A stretch of 64,000 nucleotides of DNA from Polaribacter sp. IC073 (GTDB lineage: Bacteria; Bacteroidota; Bacteroidia; Flavobacteriales; Flavobacteriaceae), in NCBI RefSeq assembly GCF_007997075.1, contig NZ_VORS01000007.1, positions 1-64,000 on the forward strand, in the 5' to 3' direction. The notes beneath the pieces are model-generated. The model worked only from the letters and a program-made list of their open reading frames with translations, had not been told where the DNA came from and did no database searches. The first letter of the stretch is position 1. Each line of letters opens with the position of its first letter. Position numbers and translations under genes: made by a program. Positions 50,368-60,200 of the stretch are shown piece after piece.

Positions 50368-51732
50368 CTATTTTAAATTTACTACTAATTCGGATAAAGA
50401 ACAATTAATTTGTTCTCCAGAACTCATATTTTTCAATGTAAAAACATCGTTTTCTACTTCAGAAACTACAAATTCTATTTCTCTTGTCGCAACATATTTC
50501 CATTGTCGTTTTTGTGCCTTATTACTTTCACCTAAATCAGGATAAAACTCTGATTTGATCTTATTTGCTCTCAAACTTTTAACCGCTTTCATTTTTGCAA
50601 CATCTGTAGCTGCATCAAAGTTTAAGAAAATCACTTTCGGTTTAGGCAAATCAACTGCTTTAAACAGACTTAATTCTTCTAGTACTAAATAAATTCTATC
50701 CAATCCGAAAGAAATTCCAACGCCAGAAACATCTTTTAATCCAAAGATTCCTGTTAAATCATCATATCTACCACCACCACCAATAGAACCCATTTTTACA
50801 CCTGCTGGTGCTGCTACTTCAAAAATAGCTCCTGTATAATAATTTAAACCTCTTGCCAACGTAACATCTACTTCTAAAGTTGCCGTTTCTAAACCTAGCT
50901 CTTCAATAGCATTTATTACAAAGCGCAACTCCTCTACACCATTTTTTCCTTCTTCGGAAGTTTGCAACAGCTGTTCTAAAGAAGCTAATTTCTCTAAATT
51001 AGAACCTGTAAAATCAAACAAAGGTTGTACTTTTTCGATGGCTTCTTCTGTAATGCCTTTAGACAACATTTCTTTTACAACACCTTCTTTACCAATTTTA
51101 TCTAACTTATCTAAAGCTACCGTAAAATCGATTAACTTGTCTTGTGCACCAATAGCTTCTGCAATACCAGAGAGTATTTTTCTATTATTAATTTTGATGT
51201 TTGTTCCCGCTAAACCTAAGGTACTAAAAACAGCATCATATAACTGAACAAACTCTACTTCTTGCCATAAAGATTTACTTCCAACAACATCTGCATCACA
51301 CTGAAAAAACTCTCTAAAACGCCCTTTTTGCGGTCTGTCTGCTCTCCAAACAGGTTGTACTTGGTATCTTTTAAAAGGAAATGTAATTTCGTTTTGATGT
51401 TGCACAACGTAACGAGCAAAAGGAACTGTTAAATCGTAACGCAATGCTTTTTCTGATATTTGAGAAGTAACTTTTAAACTATCTTTTTTAGACAATAATT
51501 TCTCCTCTGCTTTTTTTAGAAAATCACCAGAATTTAAAATCTTAAAAATTAAACGATCTCCTTCTTCACCATATTTCCCCATTAAGGTGGATGAATTTTC
51601 GAAACTCGGCGTTTCTATGGGTTGAAAGCCGAACGTTTCAAAAGTAGTTTTAATCGTGTTCATAATGTATGTACGATTTGCAACTTCTGTTGGCGAAAAA
51701 TCTCTAGTTCCTTTTGGTATGCTTGGTTTCAT
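50368..51732 (-). CDS. hisS: histidine--tRNA ligase
   Basis: 454 residues, class II synthetase. KGTRDFSPTEVANR (about 6-19) at the start, motif 2 in QVQPVWRADRPQKGRFREFF (split QPVWRADRPQK and GRFREFFQCDAD, about 121-145), the HisA motif LARGLNYYTGAIFE (about 293-306) and motif 3 GVGISFGLDRIY (about 337-348), then an anticodon-binding domain. Single gene between folE and the YihY gene, all on the minus strand. Confidence 0.95.
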   Translation of the reverse strand: MKPSIPKGTRDFSPTEVANRTYIMNTIKTTFETFGFQPIETPSFENSSTLMGKYGEEGDRLIFKILNSGDFLKKAEEKLLSKKDSLKVTSQISEKALRYDLTVPFARYVVQHQNEITFPFKRYQVQPVWRADRPQKGRFREFFQCDADVVGSKSLWQEVEFVQLYDAVFSTLGLAGTNIKINNRKILSGIAEAIGAQDKLIDFTVALDKLDKIGKEGVVKEMLSKGITEEAIEKVQPLFDFTGSNLEKLASLEQLLQTSEEGKNGVEELRFVINAIEELGLETATLEVDVTLARGLNYYTGAIFEVAAPAGVKMGSIGGGGRYDDLTGIFGLKDVSGVGISFGLDRIYLVLEELSLFKAVDLPKPKVIFLNFDAATDVAKMKAVKSLRANKIKSEFYPDLGESNKAQKRQWKYVATREIEFVVSEVENDVFTLKNMSSGEQINCSLSELVVNLK

Positions 51733-51855
51733 ATAAATTTGTTATCAGTGTTCTTTTATCAATTATCATTTTTAACTATTCGTATTATAACTTATTTTTC
51801 ATTGATACATGATCATTAGTTATTGATAATTGAAGCAACAAATATCGTGAAAAAG

Positions 51856-52800
51856 TTATAATTTTTTAGGAGTTATAAAACTTTTATTTCGTCTTCTTAA
51901 AGAGTAAATAGACGCGTTTAATTCAAAGCCAAGTAAGAGAATAATTGCATTCAGCCAAATAAATAACATCAATATTAAAAGTGTTCCTATAGAACCGTAT
52001 AACTCGTTGTATTTTGCAAATTCATTTACATAATAGCCAAATAAATAGAACGTTAAGATTGACAGAATTGTAGTAAAAACAGCTCCTGGAGAAAAAAACT
52101 TAGAATGTTTCGCTTCTTTAACACCGTAATGATACAACATAGAAACGCTGATAAAAATCATCAATAAGAAGATCAAACCACGTACTAACTGAATCCAAAT
52201 TAAATTTTCTTCTAACCAACCTAAAGAAACCATGTCTTTTAAAATCAACTCGAAAAAGATAATTAGCGTTACCGTAACTAGTAAAAAAGCCACAATTACA
52301 ATAGAAACCAACATGGCTATAAAGTAAGCTCTAAATACATTTCTAACTTCTTTTACATGATAGGAGTATTCAAAACCACCAAAAATAGCGTTTACACCGT
52401 TTGTCATTAAAAAAATAGAACCAATAAAACCAAAGGAAAGCAAGCCACCATACTGATTTTTAATAATATCTACCAAAACAGAATCTACTGCTTCGTAGGT
52501 TTTAGGTGGTAAAATATCTGAAATTATAGACAATAAACCTTCTTGCGCGCCTTCTATTGGTAAAAAAGGAATTAAGGTTAACACAAATAATAAAAAAGGA
52601 AAAATTGCCATAAAAAAACTGTACGCAATTCCGCCTGCTCTTGTGGTTAATGCACCTTCTATAATACCAATAAAATACATTTCTAACACGTCATATAAAG
52701 ACATGCCTTCTAAACCGGGAATCTTAATTTTCTTCCCAATTTTAACCAAAATATTTACGATTGGTATTTTTTCTAGCTTGTCTTCTATTTCTTTTGTCAT
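51856..52800 (-). CDS. YihY/BrkB-family inner-membrane protein
   Basis: 314 residues with about six membrane spans (about 60-82, 110-135, 153-185, 205-225, 238-258, 265-290). AGGIAYSFFMAIFPFLLFVL (about 56-75) is the YihY/UPF0761 signature, and TNGVNAIFGGFEYSYHV follows. Once called ribonuclease BN by mistake; the actual function is unknown, perhaps envelope transport. It has no tight operon partner. Confidence 0.88.
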   Translation of the reverse strand: MTKEIEDKLEKIPIVNILVKIGKKIKIPGLEGMSLYDVLEMYFIGIIEGALTTRAGGIAYSFFMAIFPFLLFVLTLIPFLPIEGAQEGLLSIISDILPPKTYEAVDSVLVDIIKNQYGGLLSFGFIGSIFLMTNGVNAIFGGFEYSYHVKEVRNVFRAYFIAMLVSIVIVAFLLVTVTLIIFFELILKDMVSLGWLEENLIWIQLVRGLIFLLMIFISVSMLYHYGVKEAKHSKFFSPGAVFTTILSILTFYLFGYYVNEFAKYNELYGSIGTLLILMLFIWLNAIILLLGFELNASIYSLRRRNKSFITPKKL

Positions 52801-52854
52801 GATACGAGATGCAAAGTTATATCTAATTGCTACTTTGTGCTTTTAAGTATTTTA

Positions 52855-53427
52855 TTACTCAATTACAATCTTATAATCTAAGAGCAATCCTGCAAGGTTC
52901 TCTTTACCAAACTTTGCACCTTTTAAACGGTTGTTTTCTGGGTTGATGTTAAAATTAAAAGCGGTTCTAAAATCTGATTTCTCTAAATTTGTTCCTTCGA
53001 AAATTGCTCCTCTTAAATCTGAATCACTAAAAAAGCTACCGTTTGCGATGGCTTCTGTAAAATCTACTTCCTCTAAATTACAGCTTATAAAATTTGTTTT
53101 GGCCATTTTTAATTGATAAAATGAACTAAAATTTAACTGACATTCTTTAAATGAAATCTGTAATAAAAACGGATTCACCTCATTAAACTTCACTCCTATC
53201 ATTTTACAATTGCTAAAATTTACATCTTTAAAAGAACTATCTGCCACAATTGCATTGCTAAAATTACAGTCTATAAATTCACATTCTACAAATTGAATAT
53301 TCGAGGCATGAATGCTCTCAAAATTGCAATTTAGAAACGTACAATTATCATATTCTCCTTTTTGGATTTTCGTTTTACTGAAATCTATTTTAGCGTATGC
53401 TTCGCTATCGAAATAAGTATCTGTCAT
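52855..53427 (-). CDS. pentapeptide repeat protein
   Basis: 190 residues built almost entirely from five-residue repeats of the form A(D/N)(L/F)xx: CTFLNCNFES, VECEFIDCNFSNAIV, SDSDLRGAIFEGTNLEKSDF. These predict a right-handed quadrilateral beta-helix, as in the DNA-gyrase-protecting Qnr/MfpA proteins, though most family members have no known target. It abuts the NlpE-like gene with no gap and probably shares its transcript. Confidence 0.88.
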   Translation of the reverse strand: MTDTYFDSEAYAKIDFSKTKIQKGEYDNCTFLNCNFESIHASNIQFVECEFIDCNFSNAIVADSSFKDVNFSNCKMIGVKFNEVNPFLLQISFKECQLNFSSFYQLKMAKTNFISCNLEEVDFTEAIANGSFFSDSDLRGAIFEGTNLEKSDFRTAFNFNINPENNRLKGAKFGKENLAGLLLDYKIVIE

Positions 53428-53805
53428 TTATAAATTTACTTTTTGCTTTGTTAATTTATAATTTAACTCACTTTCAATTTTGTTTCCATCAATATCTAAC
53501 AATTCTATAAAATCATCTCCAATTTTATATTTAAAAGGCGATTTCTCTAATTCTAAAGTTATTTTTCCATCTTCTACAAAGTATTTTCCTGTTTCCTTAA
53601 AAACACGATCCTCCCCTTTTCCATTGTAAACAGTTTCTAATAGAAAAGTTCCATCAGCATTTAAGGTCATTTTATTGTCTATTCCGCTACAATCTCCACA
53701 AGGAAATTCTCCTTGATAAACGCCTGTAATATCTTTTACTTCGTTGCTTTTACAAGCTGAAAAAAGAATACAAACGATTACTAAAATTTTAAAAATTTGA
53801 TTCAT
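53428..53805 (-). CDS. NlpE-like copper-resistance/envelope lipoprotein
   Basis: 125 residues. Lipobox ILFSAC with Cys18; the body has the NlpE N-terminal domain start GVYQGEFPCGDCSGIDNKMTL (here GEFPCGDCSGI, about 33-43) with its CxxC pair, then beta-strands typical of the lipocalin-like fold. E. coli NlpE signals surface contact and copper stress through Cpx; here only the N-terminal domain exists and no Cpx genes are near. Lies between the M3 peptidase and pentapeptide genes. Confidence 0.85.
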   Translation of the reverse strand: MNQIFKILVIVCILFSACKSNEVKDITGVYQGEFPCGDCSGIDNKMTLNADGTFLLETVYNGKGEDRVFKETGKYFVEDGKITLELEKSPFKYKIGDDFIELLDIDGNKIESELNYKLTKQKVNL

Positions 53806-53813
53806 TTAGGTTG

Positions 53814-55916
53814 CTATTTTAATCCTCTTGCTTTTAACATTGGTGTTGCTTCAGGATCTCTTCCTGCAAAGGCTTTATACATTTCTGCATACTCCATTGT
53901 GTTTCCTTTAGACAAAACTTGCTCACGAAATTTCTGACCGTTTTCACGCGTTAATAATCCGTTCTCTTCAAACCAACCATACGCATCATGACTCAACATT
54001 TCTGTCCATAAATACGAATAGTAACCCGCAGCGTAACCACCGCTAAAAATATGTGCAAAATACGTAGAACGGTATCTTGGCGGAATTTCAGACACATTTA
54101 ATTTCATGCTTTTTAAAGCTTCAGCTTCAAACTTAGCTACATCTTCAATTTTATCGTTTGCAGAAATGGTGTGCCATTTCATATCTAAACTAGAAGAACC
54201 TAAGTTTTCTATCATAGAATAGCCTTGGTTAAAAGTACCTGCGTCTTTAATTTTCTTCAATAACGCTGCAGGAATCACTTCTCCTGTTTTGTAATGAATT
54301 GCATAATTGTTTAATATTTCTGGATGCGTAGACCAGTTCTCGTTAAACTGAGAAGGGAACTCTACAAAATCTCTTGCAGTACTTGTTCCAGAAATTGAAG
54401 CATATTTCTGATTTCCGAAAAAACCGTGTAATGCATGTCCAAATTCATGAAACATAGTTTCTACTTCGTCAAAACTGATTAGTGCAGGTTCTCCTGCTGC
54501 TGGTTTTGGTGAATTACACACGTTATAAATTACTGGTTTTTGGTTGCGTAACTTAGATTGTTTTACAAAACTACTCATCCACGCGCCACCACGTTTGCTA
54601 TCTCTTGCATAATAATCTCCAAAGAATAATCCTAATTTACTTCCGTCTTCTTCAAACAATTCGTAAACCACAACATCTGGGTGATACGTTGGTATGTCTG
54701 TGCGTTTTTTAAACGTAATTCCGTATAATTTTGTAGCGGCGTAAAAAACACCTTTTTCTAAAACGTTGGTCATTTCAAAATAAGGTTTTATGTCGTCTTC
54801 ATTTAAATTGTACTTCGATTTACGCACTTTCTCTGCATAATGATTCCAGTCATATCCAGCTAATTTAAAATCTTCTCCTTCTTTATTAATTTCTTTCTGA
54901 ATTTCTTTTATCTCAGCACCTGCTTTCTCTAAAGAACCCGGAATTAAGTTTTTAAACATGTCAAAAACTTTATCTGGTGTTGCCGCCATAGTTCCTTGTA
55001 AACTCCAACTTGCATAATTTTCAAAACCTAGTATCTGTGCTTTTTCAGCTCTTAACAAAGCCATCTTCAAAACTAAATCGCTGGTATCATAAGCACCATT
55101 ATCAGCTCTGTGTATCGATTTTTCGAATAACTCTTTTCTAGTTACCCTATTTTCTAACGTTTGTAAAGCTGATTGTTGTGTTGTATTTACTAACTGAATT
55201 TCATACTTCCCATCTTTTTCTAAAGAACTTATTTTTTCATCAGAAAAACCTTTTAATTGTGCTTTGTCAGTAATTACAAGTCCGCCTTTTTTACTCGCAT
55301 CTAATAATTTCTTTCCAAAATCATTTGACAAACTTGCTATTTCAGAATTTATCTCTTTTAATTTCTCCTTTTTTTCTTCGGATAAATTTGCACCTGCTTT
55401 AGAAAAGTTCTTAAAATATTCTTTTACCAAATGTTTCGATTCTGCATCTAAATTAGCATCCGATACATTATTATATACTGTTTTAATTTTCTCAAACAGT
55501 TTGGTATTTAATAAAATATCATCTGAATGTTTAGAAAATTTTGGAGCTAATTCTTTCTGATTGGCCTTTATAGTATCATTTGTATGCGCACCTGCAAGTC
55601 CAGAAAAAACCGAATTCACATCATCTAACTTCTTGCTACTTTCTTCTAAAGCTAAAATGGTGTTTTCAAAAGTTGGCGTTTCTGTGTTCTCTGTAATTTT
55701 TACAATTGCTTCATTTTGCAATTTCATCCCTTCTAAAATTGCAGGTAAAAAATGCGCCGTTTTTATTTTAGAGAAATCTGGCGTACCATATTCTAAAGTA
55801 CTTTTAATTAATAAAGGATTTTTCGAAATATCCATTGTATGTTCTTTTTTCACCTCTTTCGTATTACAAGAAATCACTAATAATAAGGAAGCTGCTATTG
55901 TTATATATTTTTTCAT
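53814..55916 (-). CDS. dcp: M3-family peptidase (peptidyl-dipeptidase Dcp type), lipoprotein
   Basis: 700 residues from the ATG at 55916, chosen because MKKYITIAASLLLVISC gives a lipoprotein signal with Cys17; upstream codons overlap nadC. The zinc motif is FHEFGHALHGFF (about 484-495) with the third ligand Glu in a following helix. M3 enzymes of this size cut dipeptides from peptide C-termini. A surface-attached or periplasmic location suggests a role in peptide nutrition. Same direction as nadC, 16 bp downstream of it. Confidence 0.9.
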   Translation of the reverse strand: MKKYITIAASLLLVISCNTKEVKKEHTMDISKNPLLIKSTLEYGTPDFSKIKTAHFLPAILEGMKLQNEAIVKITENTETPTFENTILALEESSKKLDDVNSVFSGLAGAHTNDTIKANQKELAPKFSKHSDDILLNTKLFEKIKTVYNNVSDANLDAESKHLVKEYFKNFSKAGANLSEEKKEKLKEINSEIASLSNDFGKKLLDASKKGGLVITDKAQLKGFSDEKISSLEKDGKYEIQLVNTTQQSALQTLENRVTRKELFEKSIHRADNGAYDTSDLVLKMALLRAEKAQILGFENYASWSLQGTMAATPDKVFDMFKNLIPGSLEKAGAEIKEIQKEINKEGEDFKLAGYDWNHYAEKVRKSKYNLNEDDIKPYFEMTNVLEKGVFYAATKLYGITFKKRTDIPTYHPDVVVYELFEEDGSKLGLFFGDYYARDSKRGGAWMSSFVKQSKLRNQKPVIYNVCNSPKPAAGEPALISFDEVETMFHEFGHALHGFFGNQKYASISGTSTARDFVEFPSQFNENWSTHPEILNNYAIHYKTGEVIPAALLKKIKDAGTFNQGYSMIENLGSSSLDMKWHTISANDKIEDVAKFEAEALKSMKLNVSEIPPRYRSTYFAHIFSGGYAAGYYSYLWTEMLSHDAYGWFEENGLLTRENGQKFREQVLSKGNTMEYAEMYKAFAGRDPEATPMLKARGLK

Positions 55917-55932
55917 TGTGTACTGAATTAAA

Positions 55933-56793
55933 TTAATCAATTGCTTTTAAACTTAAATCTAAATTATAAACCGAATGTGTTAATGCGCCAGAAGAAATAA
56001 AATCTACGCCACATTCTGCATATTTTCTAATGGTATCTTCATTAATTCCGCCAGAAGATTCTGTTAAACAGGTATCGCCAATTAAAGCGACTGCTTTTCG
56101 AGTGTCTTCGTAATTAAAGTTGTCTATTAAAATTCTATACACACCTTTATTAGACAAAATTTCTTTAATTTCTTCTAAACTTCTTGCTTCTACAATAATC
56201 TTAATATCTAGTTTTTTCTCTGCAAGATATTTCTTTGTTTTGGTGATGGCAGCCGTAATTCCGCCAGCAAAATCGATGTGATTGTCTTTAATCATTACCA
56301 TATCATACAAGGCAAAACGATGATTTTCTCCACCTCCAATTTTTACAGCCCATTTTTCTAACGCTCTAATTCCTGGAGTTGTTTTTCTGGTATCTAAAAC
56401 TTTTGTTTTTGTTCCTTTTAATAAATCAGCAAAAAAAGCTGTTTTTGTTGCAATTGCAGACATTCTTTGCATTGCATTTAGCACCAAACGTTCTGCCATT
56501 AATATCGATTGCGATTTTCCTGAAACATGAAAAACAATGTCTCCATACTTTACTTTTTCGCCATCTTTTATAAAAGTTTCTACCTCTAAATCTTTATCTA
56601 CGTATGAAAAAACTTGTTTAGCGAATGCTACGCCAGCAATAATTCCATCATCTTTTACTAATAATTTTGCTTTTCCTTGTGCATCTGCAGGGATACAAGA
56701 AAGAGACGTGTGGTCTCCATCGCCCACATCTTCGCGAATTGCATTGCTTATTATAAGTTCTAATTCTTTTTCAAATTGTTCTTTTGATATCAT
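55933..56793 (-). CDS. nadC: nicotinate-nucleotide pyrophosphorylase (quinolinate phosphoribosyltransferase)
   Basis: 286 residues from the ATG at 56793; a longer frame exists but its first ten codons lie in A/T-rich leader. It converts quinolinate and PRPP to nicotinate mononucleotide in NAD synthesis. REDVGDGDHTS near the N-terminus, LDTRKTTPGIRALEKWAVKI-like block (DTRKTTPGIRALEKWAV, about 135-151) with the catalytic Lys/Arg, GGGENHRFALYDMVMIKDNH (about 154-173) and VEARSLEE. nadA/nadB are not adjacent. Confidence 0.94.
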   Translation of the reverse strand: MISKEQFEKELELIISNAIREDVGDGDHTSLSCIPADAQGKAKLLVKDDGIIAGVAFAKQVFSYVDKDLEVETFIKDGEKVKYGDIVFHVSGKSQSILMAERLVLNAMQRMSAIATKTAFFADLLKGTKTKVLDTRKTTPGIRALEKWAVKIGGGENHRFALYDMVMIKDNHIDFAGGITAAITKTKKYLAEKKLDIKIIVEARSLEEIKEILSNKGVYRILIDNFNYEDTRKAVALIGDTCLTESSGGINEDTIRKYAECGVDFISSGALTHSVYNLDLSLKAID

Positions 56794-56849
56794 AATTTCT
56801 GAATTCTGATGTAAAAATAACAATGATTTTCAACTTTTAGTAACTTCTG

Positions 56850-56880
56850 TTGAATTTATGTTTTAAAACTGATAAATTTG
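56850..56880 (+). promoter_or_regulatory. consensus promoter of rlmH
   Basis: TTG (56850-56852), 20 bases, then TAAATTTG (56873-56880), an exact match to the Bacteroidetes pattern. The transcript would carry a leader of about 75 nt that contains a palindromic repeat. Confidence 0.65.
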
Positions 56881-56902
56881 TGAAAATTATAATTAGAAAC
56901 TT

Positions 56903-56946
56903 CTCGATACAATTTTCTCTTAAAATCGGAAATCACTCGAGGTGAC
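56903..56946. repeat. intergenic palindromic repeat in the rlmH leader
   Basis: CTCGATAC.. and ..CACTCGAGGTGAC flank an inner ATTTTCTCTTAAAATCGG segment. The CGATAC/CTCGAGGTGAC text is a familiar intergenic element of flavobacteria, from memory. It would form part of the rlmH 5' leader. Confidence 0.4.
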
Positions 56947-56961
56947 AACCATAGATCAAAA

Positions 56962-57435
56962 ATGAAAATCAAACTTTTAGCCATTGGTAAAACAGATAAT
57001 AAACACTTAATTCAGTTGGTTGCAGAATATGAAAACCGACTAAAACACTACGTTAAGTTTGAATTGGAAGTGATTCCGGATATTAAAAATGTAAAGAATT
57101 TAAGTGAAGTTCAGCAGAAAGAAAAAGAAGGAGAACTGATATTATCGAAATTGCAAAATACAGATCAATTGGTGCTGTTAGACGATAAAGGAAAGCACTT
57201 TACTTCTATTGAGTTTTCGCAATATCTTCAGAAAAAAATGAATTCTGGTATTAAGCAATTGGTTTTGGTTATTGGTGGGCCTTATGGTTTTTCTGACGCT
57301 GTTTACACAAAATCTAGCGGAAAAATATCATTATCTAAAATGACATTTTCTCATCAAATGATTCGTTTGTTTGTTGTAGAGCAACTATACAGAGGTTTTA
57401 CAATTCTTAAGAATGAGCCTTATCATCATGAGTAA
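56962..57435 (+). CDS. rlmH: 23S rRNA (pseudouridine1915-N3)-methyltransferase
   Basis: 157 residues, SPOUT-class knot methyltransferase acting on helix 69 of 23S rRNA. N-terminal MKIKLLAIGKTDNKHL, LLDDKGKHFTSIEFSQYL (about 75-92), the SAM-binding knot VLVIGGPYGFSDAVY (about 103-117) and the conserved end KMTFSHQMIRLFVVEQLYRG (about 126-145) then YHHE. Length matches the family. Monocistronic, convergent with the next gene. Confidence 0.95.
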   Translation: MKIKLLAIGKTDNKHLIQLVAEYENRLKHYVKFELEVIPDIKNVKNLSEVQQKEKEGELILSKLQNTDQLVLLDDKGKHFTSIEFSQYLQKKMNSGIKQLVLVIGGPYGFSDAVYTKSSGKISLSKMTFSHQMIRLFVVEQLYRGFTILKNEPYHHE

Positions 57436-57450
57436 CTACCACTACATTTT

Positions 57451-58248
57451 CTAAACTGACTTTTTCATTTTTGAAGCAATTCTGTAAATTAAAATAATCT
57501 CGAAAATTTCAACAATAAATTGAGTAACAATTGCAATTGGAGACAATAGCACAAGCAAAAGGCAAATTCCAGTTATGATCTCAAGAACTCCAGTCCATTT
57601 TGCTAAGTCTCCAAAATCGGTTAACCTCATAATTGCGATTCCTACGATTATACTTAAAACTCCGTACGCAATTAGTTTTGAAAGACCAAAAACACCTAAA
57701 AAGTCTTCCCAAATATATAATGAAGTTATATCTAAAACAGCAAAAAACAATGTGAAAAGTATAATTAAAAAAGCACTAATTTGTAATAAGTAATTTTGAA
57801 ACAGACCACCAATAATTACAAAGCCTCTAAAAAATAAAAACAAAGAAACAACTGCTAACAGTTTAATTACAATATAAATACTTTTAAAGGCATTACTTTC
57901 TTTCTCAAAACTTAATAAATCTGCACCAACTTCAAAAAAGCCAACTATAAAATAAACAATTCCAAAAATCATAGCAATAGTTAGTTGCTTATAAATATTG
58001 TCTTTATTAATTCCTAAAATAGAATCGAATTTTCCTGGAGTATATTTTTTCTCAAACACTTCTTCATAATCAAAACCCAGAACCTCTAAAATTGCTTTTA
58101 TCGTATGGCTTCTTGGTGAAACATTACCTGCTTCTATTCGTTGAATTGTGCGCACATTTATATTACATTGATCTACCAATTCTTCTTGTGTAAATCCTTT
58201 TTGTTTACGAAGTTCTAAAATCTTCTTTCCTAATGCTGGTTGTTTCAT
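57451..58248 (-). CDS. XRE-type helix-turn-helix membrane regulator
   Basis: 265 residues from the ATG at 58248, where LGKKILELRKQKGFTQEEL starts the Cro/C1 domain (about 4-60; QCNINVRTIQRIEAGNVSPR is the recognition region). The rest holds about five membrane spans (about 90-110, 127-146, 155-176, 190-212, 222-250). A DNA-binding head tethered to a membrane body is common in Bacteroidetes; ligand and targets unknown. No operon partner. Confidence 0.84.
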   Translation of the reverse strand: MKQPALGKKILELRKQKGFTQEELVDQCNINVRTIQRIEAGNVSPRSHTIKAILEVLGFDYEEVFEKKYTPGKFDSILGINKDNIYKQLTIAMIFGIVYFIVGFFEVGADLLSFEKESNAFKSIYIVIKLLAVVSLFLFFRGFVIIGGLFQNYLLQISAFLIILFTLFFAVLDITSLYIWEDFLGVFGLSKLIAYGVLSIIVGIAIMRLTDFGDLAKWTGVLEIITGICLLLVLLSPIAIVTQFIVEIFEIILIYRIASKMKKSV

Positions 58249-58445
58249 TACAAGTATATTTTTAAATTCCATACAATGTTAATGCAGTAAATTAAGTTAA
58301 CAAATTATTTGAGTTCTTTTTAACCCGACATTTCCACGACAAACCAATGATAACGGTACTTTTGGAGTTTTATAGTTTTTGCAATCTACATACTTTTATT
58401 CATTTTTTAGCTGTCCAAATCTTAAAAATTAATGTTTAAAATGAT

Positions 58446-58453
58446 TACATTTG
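58446..58453 (+). promoter_or_regulatory. -7 box of rdgB, deciding its start codon
   Basis: TACATTTG matches TAnnTTTG exactly, with TTA 21 bases upstream at the -33 position (58422-58424). Transcription would begin near 58460, so the ATG at 58474, not that at 58432, is the likely start of rdgB. Confidence 0.5.
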
Positions 58454-58473
58454 TTCAAAATCAATATGTTTTA

Positions 58474-59055
58474 ATGAAATTAGTCTTCGCCACCAACAAT
58501 CTCAACAAATTAAAAGAAGTACAAGAAATGTTATCAAGCTCAATAGAAATAGTAAGTTTAAAAGACATTAATTGTTTTGATGAAGTTGATGAAACGGAAC
58601 CTACTTTAGAAGGAAATGCAAAATTAAAAGCAGACTATATTACCGAAAATTTCGGGTACAATTGTTTTGCAGATGATACTGGTTTAGAGGTAGAAAGTTT
58701 AGATGGCAAACCAGGTGTATATTCTGCTCGTTTTGCTGGTGAACCAGCAAATTCTGAACATAATATGCAAAAATTATTAACGGACTTAGAAGATAATAAA
58801 AATAGAAAAGCACAATTTAGAACAGCCGTTTGTTTAAATTTAGACAACAAACAATACCTCTTTGAAGGGGTTTGCAAAGGTGACATTTTAAAAGAAAAAC
58901 AAGGCGAAAAAGGTTTTGGATATGATCCTATATTTAAACCAGCAGGATTTTCTGAATCTTTTGCTGAAATGAAATCCGAAGAAAAAAATAAAATTTCTCA
59001 TAGAGGAATTGCAATTCAGCAATTGGTTGCATTTTTAAAAGAGAATTATTCATAA
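58474..59055 (+). CDS. rdgB: non-canonical purine NTP pyrophosphatase (RdgB/HAM1)
   Basis: 193 residues from the ATG at 58474. It hydrolyses ITP, dITP and XTP to monophosphates, keeping them out of nucleic acids. [18 protein letters not shown] (2-19) with the triphosphate-binding [26 protein letters not shown] (split [11 protein letters not shown] and GVYSARFAG, about 66-89) with catalytic Asp, [10 protein letters not shown] (about 148-157) and a late SHRG (about 173-176). A longer frame upstream overlaps the promoter box. Confidence 0.94.
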   Translation: MKLVFATNNLNKLKEVQEMLSSSIEIVSLKDINCFDEVDETEPTLEGNAKLKADYITENFGYNCFADDTGLEVESLDGKPGVYSARFAGEPANSEHNMQKLLTDLEDNKNRKAQFRTAVCLNLDNKQYLFEGVCKGDILKEKQGEKGFGYDPIFKPAGFSESFAEMKSEEKNKISHRGIAIQQLVAFLKENYS

Positions 59056-59071
59056 AAACTTCAAATCCCAC

Positions 59072-59086
59072 AGGTTTTGAAAACCT
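59072..59086. repeat. short palindrome between rdgB and the ABC permease gene
   Basis: AGGTTTT-G-AAAACCT, exact 7 bp arms, in a context (CCCACAGG..CCTCTAAGG) related to the AGACCT-family palindrome at 5351-5383. Confidence 0.45.
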
Positions 59087-59104
59087 CTAAGGTTATTTTA
59101 CCAA

Positions 59105-60133
59105 ATGGAACAAAATTCATACAAAAAACACTTTATTATTTTAGCAGTATTACTGCTTGTTTTGTTTGTGCTAAACATTAGTTTAGGCTCTGTTTCTATA
59201 CCTTTTAAAGACATTTTTAATACGTTAATTGGAAATTCTGCATCCAAAGAAAGTTGGCAAACCATTATTTTAAATTTTCGATTGCCAAAAGCAATCACAG
59301 CAATTTTAGTAGGCTCTGGTTTATCGGTTGCTGGTTTGTTAATGCAAACTTTATTTAGAAATCCGTTAGCAGGCCCTTTTGTTTTGGGTATTTCTTCTGG
59401 CGCAAGTTTGGGCGTTGCCTTGTTAATTTTAGGTTCGTCTCTTTTTGGTGGCTTTTTCTTAGCAAATTCAATTTCTAGTTGGTCTTTGCCAATTGCTTCT
59501 AGTTTGGGTGCGTTTTTAGTATTGTCTGCGGTAATAATTGCTGCAAATAGAGTGAAAAATACCATGTCTATTTTAATTATTGGTTTGATGTTTGGTAGTT
59601 TAACATCGGCAATAATTAGTGTTTTATCCTATTTTAGTGAAGCTGCACAGATTCAGCAATTTATATTTTGGAGTTTTGGTAGCTTAGGAAACCTTTCTTG
59701 GAATGAACTCTCTATATTCATCTTTATTTATTTAATAGGAATGTTGGCAACATTATCTATCATAAAACCTTTAAACAGCTTTCTTTTAGGTGAAAATTAT
59801 GCCAAAAGTCTAGGAATAAATGTGAAGAAAAGTAGAAACATTATTTTATTAATTACAAGTGTATTAACAGGAGTTATTACTGCTTTTGCAGGTCCTATTG
59901 CTTTTGTTGGGTTGGCAGTTCCTCATATTGCTAGAATGCTTTTTTCAACTTCGAATCACAAAACATTAATTCCGGCAGTTGTTGTATTGGGGGCTATTAT
60001 TATGTTAATTTGTGACGGAATTGCACAGCTACCAACCAGCGAGTTTACACTGCCAATAAACGCAATTACCTCTTTATTTGGTGCGCCAATTGTTATTTGG
60101 TTGCTCGTTAGAAAAAAGAAGTTGTTTATTTAA
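59105..60133 (+). CDS. FecCD-family ABC transporter permease (iron chelate/B12 type)
   Basis: 342 residues with nine to ten membrane spans. The BtuC/FepD-type pattern is clear: LRLPKAITAILVGSGLSVAG-like text (FRLPKAITAILVGSGLSVAG, about 59-78), QTLFRNPLAGPFVLGISSGA (about 82-101) and, near the end, GPIAFVGLAVPHIARML (about 262-278), the coupling-helix region that contacts the ATPase. It imports iron-siderophore, heme or cobalamin. The cognate ATPase follows 67 bp downstream; no substrate-binding protein is in the window. Confidence 0.9.
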   Translation: MEQNSYKKHFIILAVLLLVLFVLNISLGSVSIPFKDIFNTLIGNSASKESWQTIILNFRLPKAITAILVGSGLSVAGLLMQTLFRNPLAGPFVLGISSGASLGVALLILGSSLFGGFFLANSISSWSLPIASSLGAFLVLSAVIIAANRVKNTMSILIIGLMFGSLTSAIISVLSYFSEAAQIQQFIFWSFGSLGNLSWNELSIFIFIYLIGMLATLSIIKPLNSFLLGENYAKSLGINVKKSRNIILLITSVLTGVITAFAGPIAFVGLAVPHIARMLFSTSNHKTLIPAVVVLGAIIMLICDGIAQLPTSEFTLPINAITSLFGAPIVIWLLVRKKKLFI

Positions 60134-60200
60134 GTTAGTGGTGCATTAAATGATCGTATTGAAGTAAAATAGAAAGCTTTGAATCTAAAATTGAAATAAA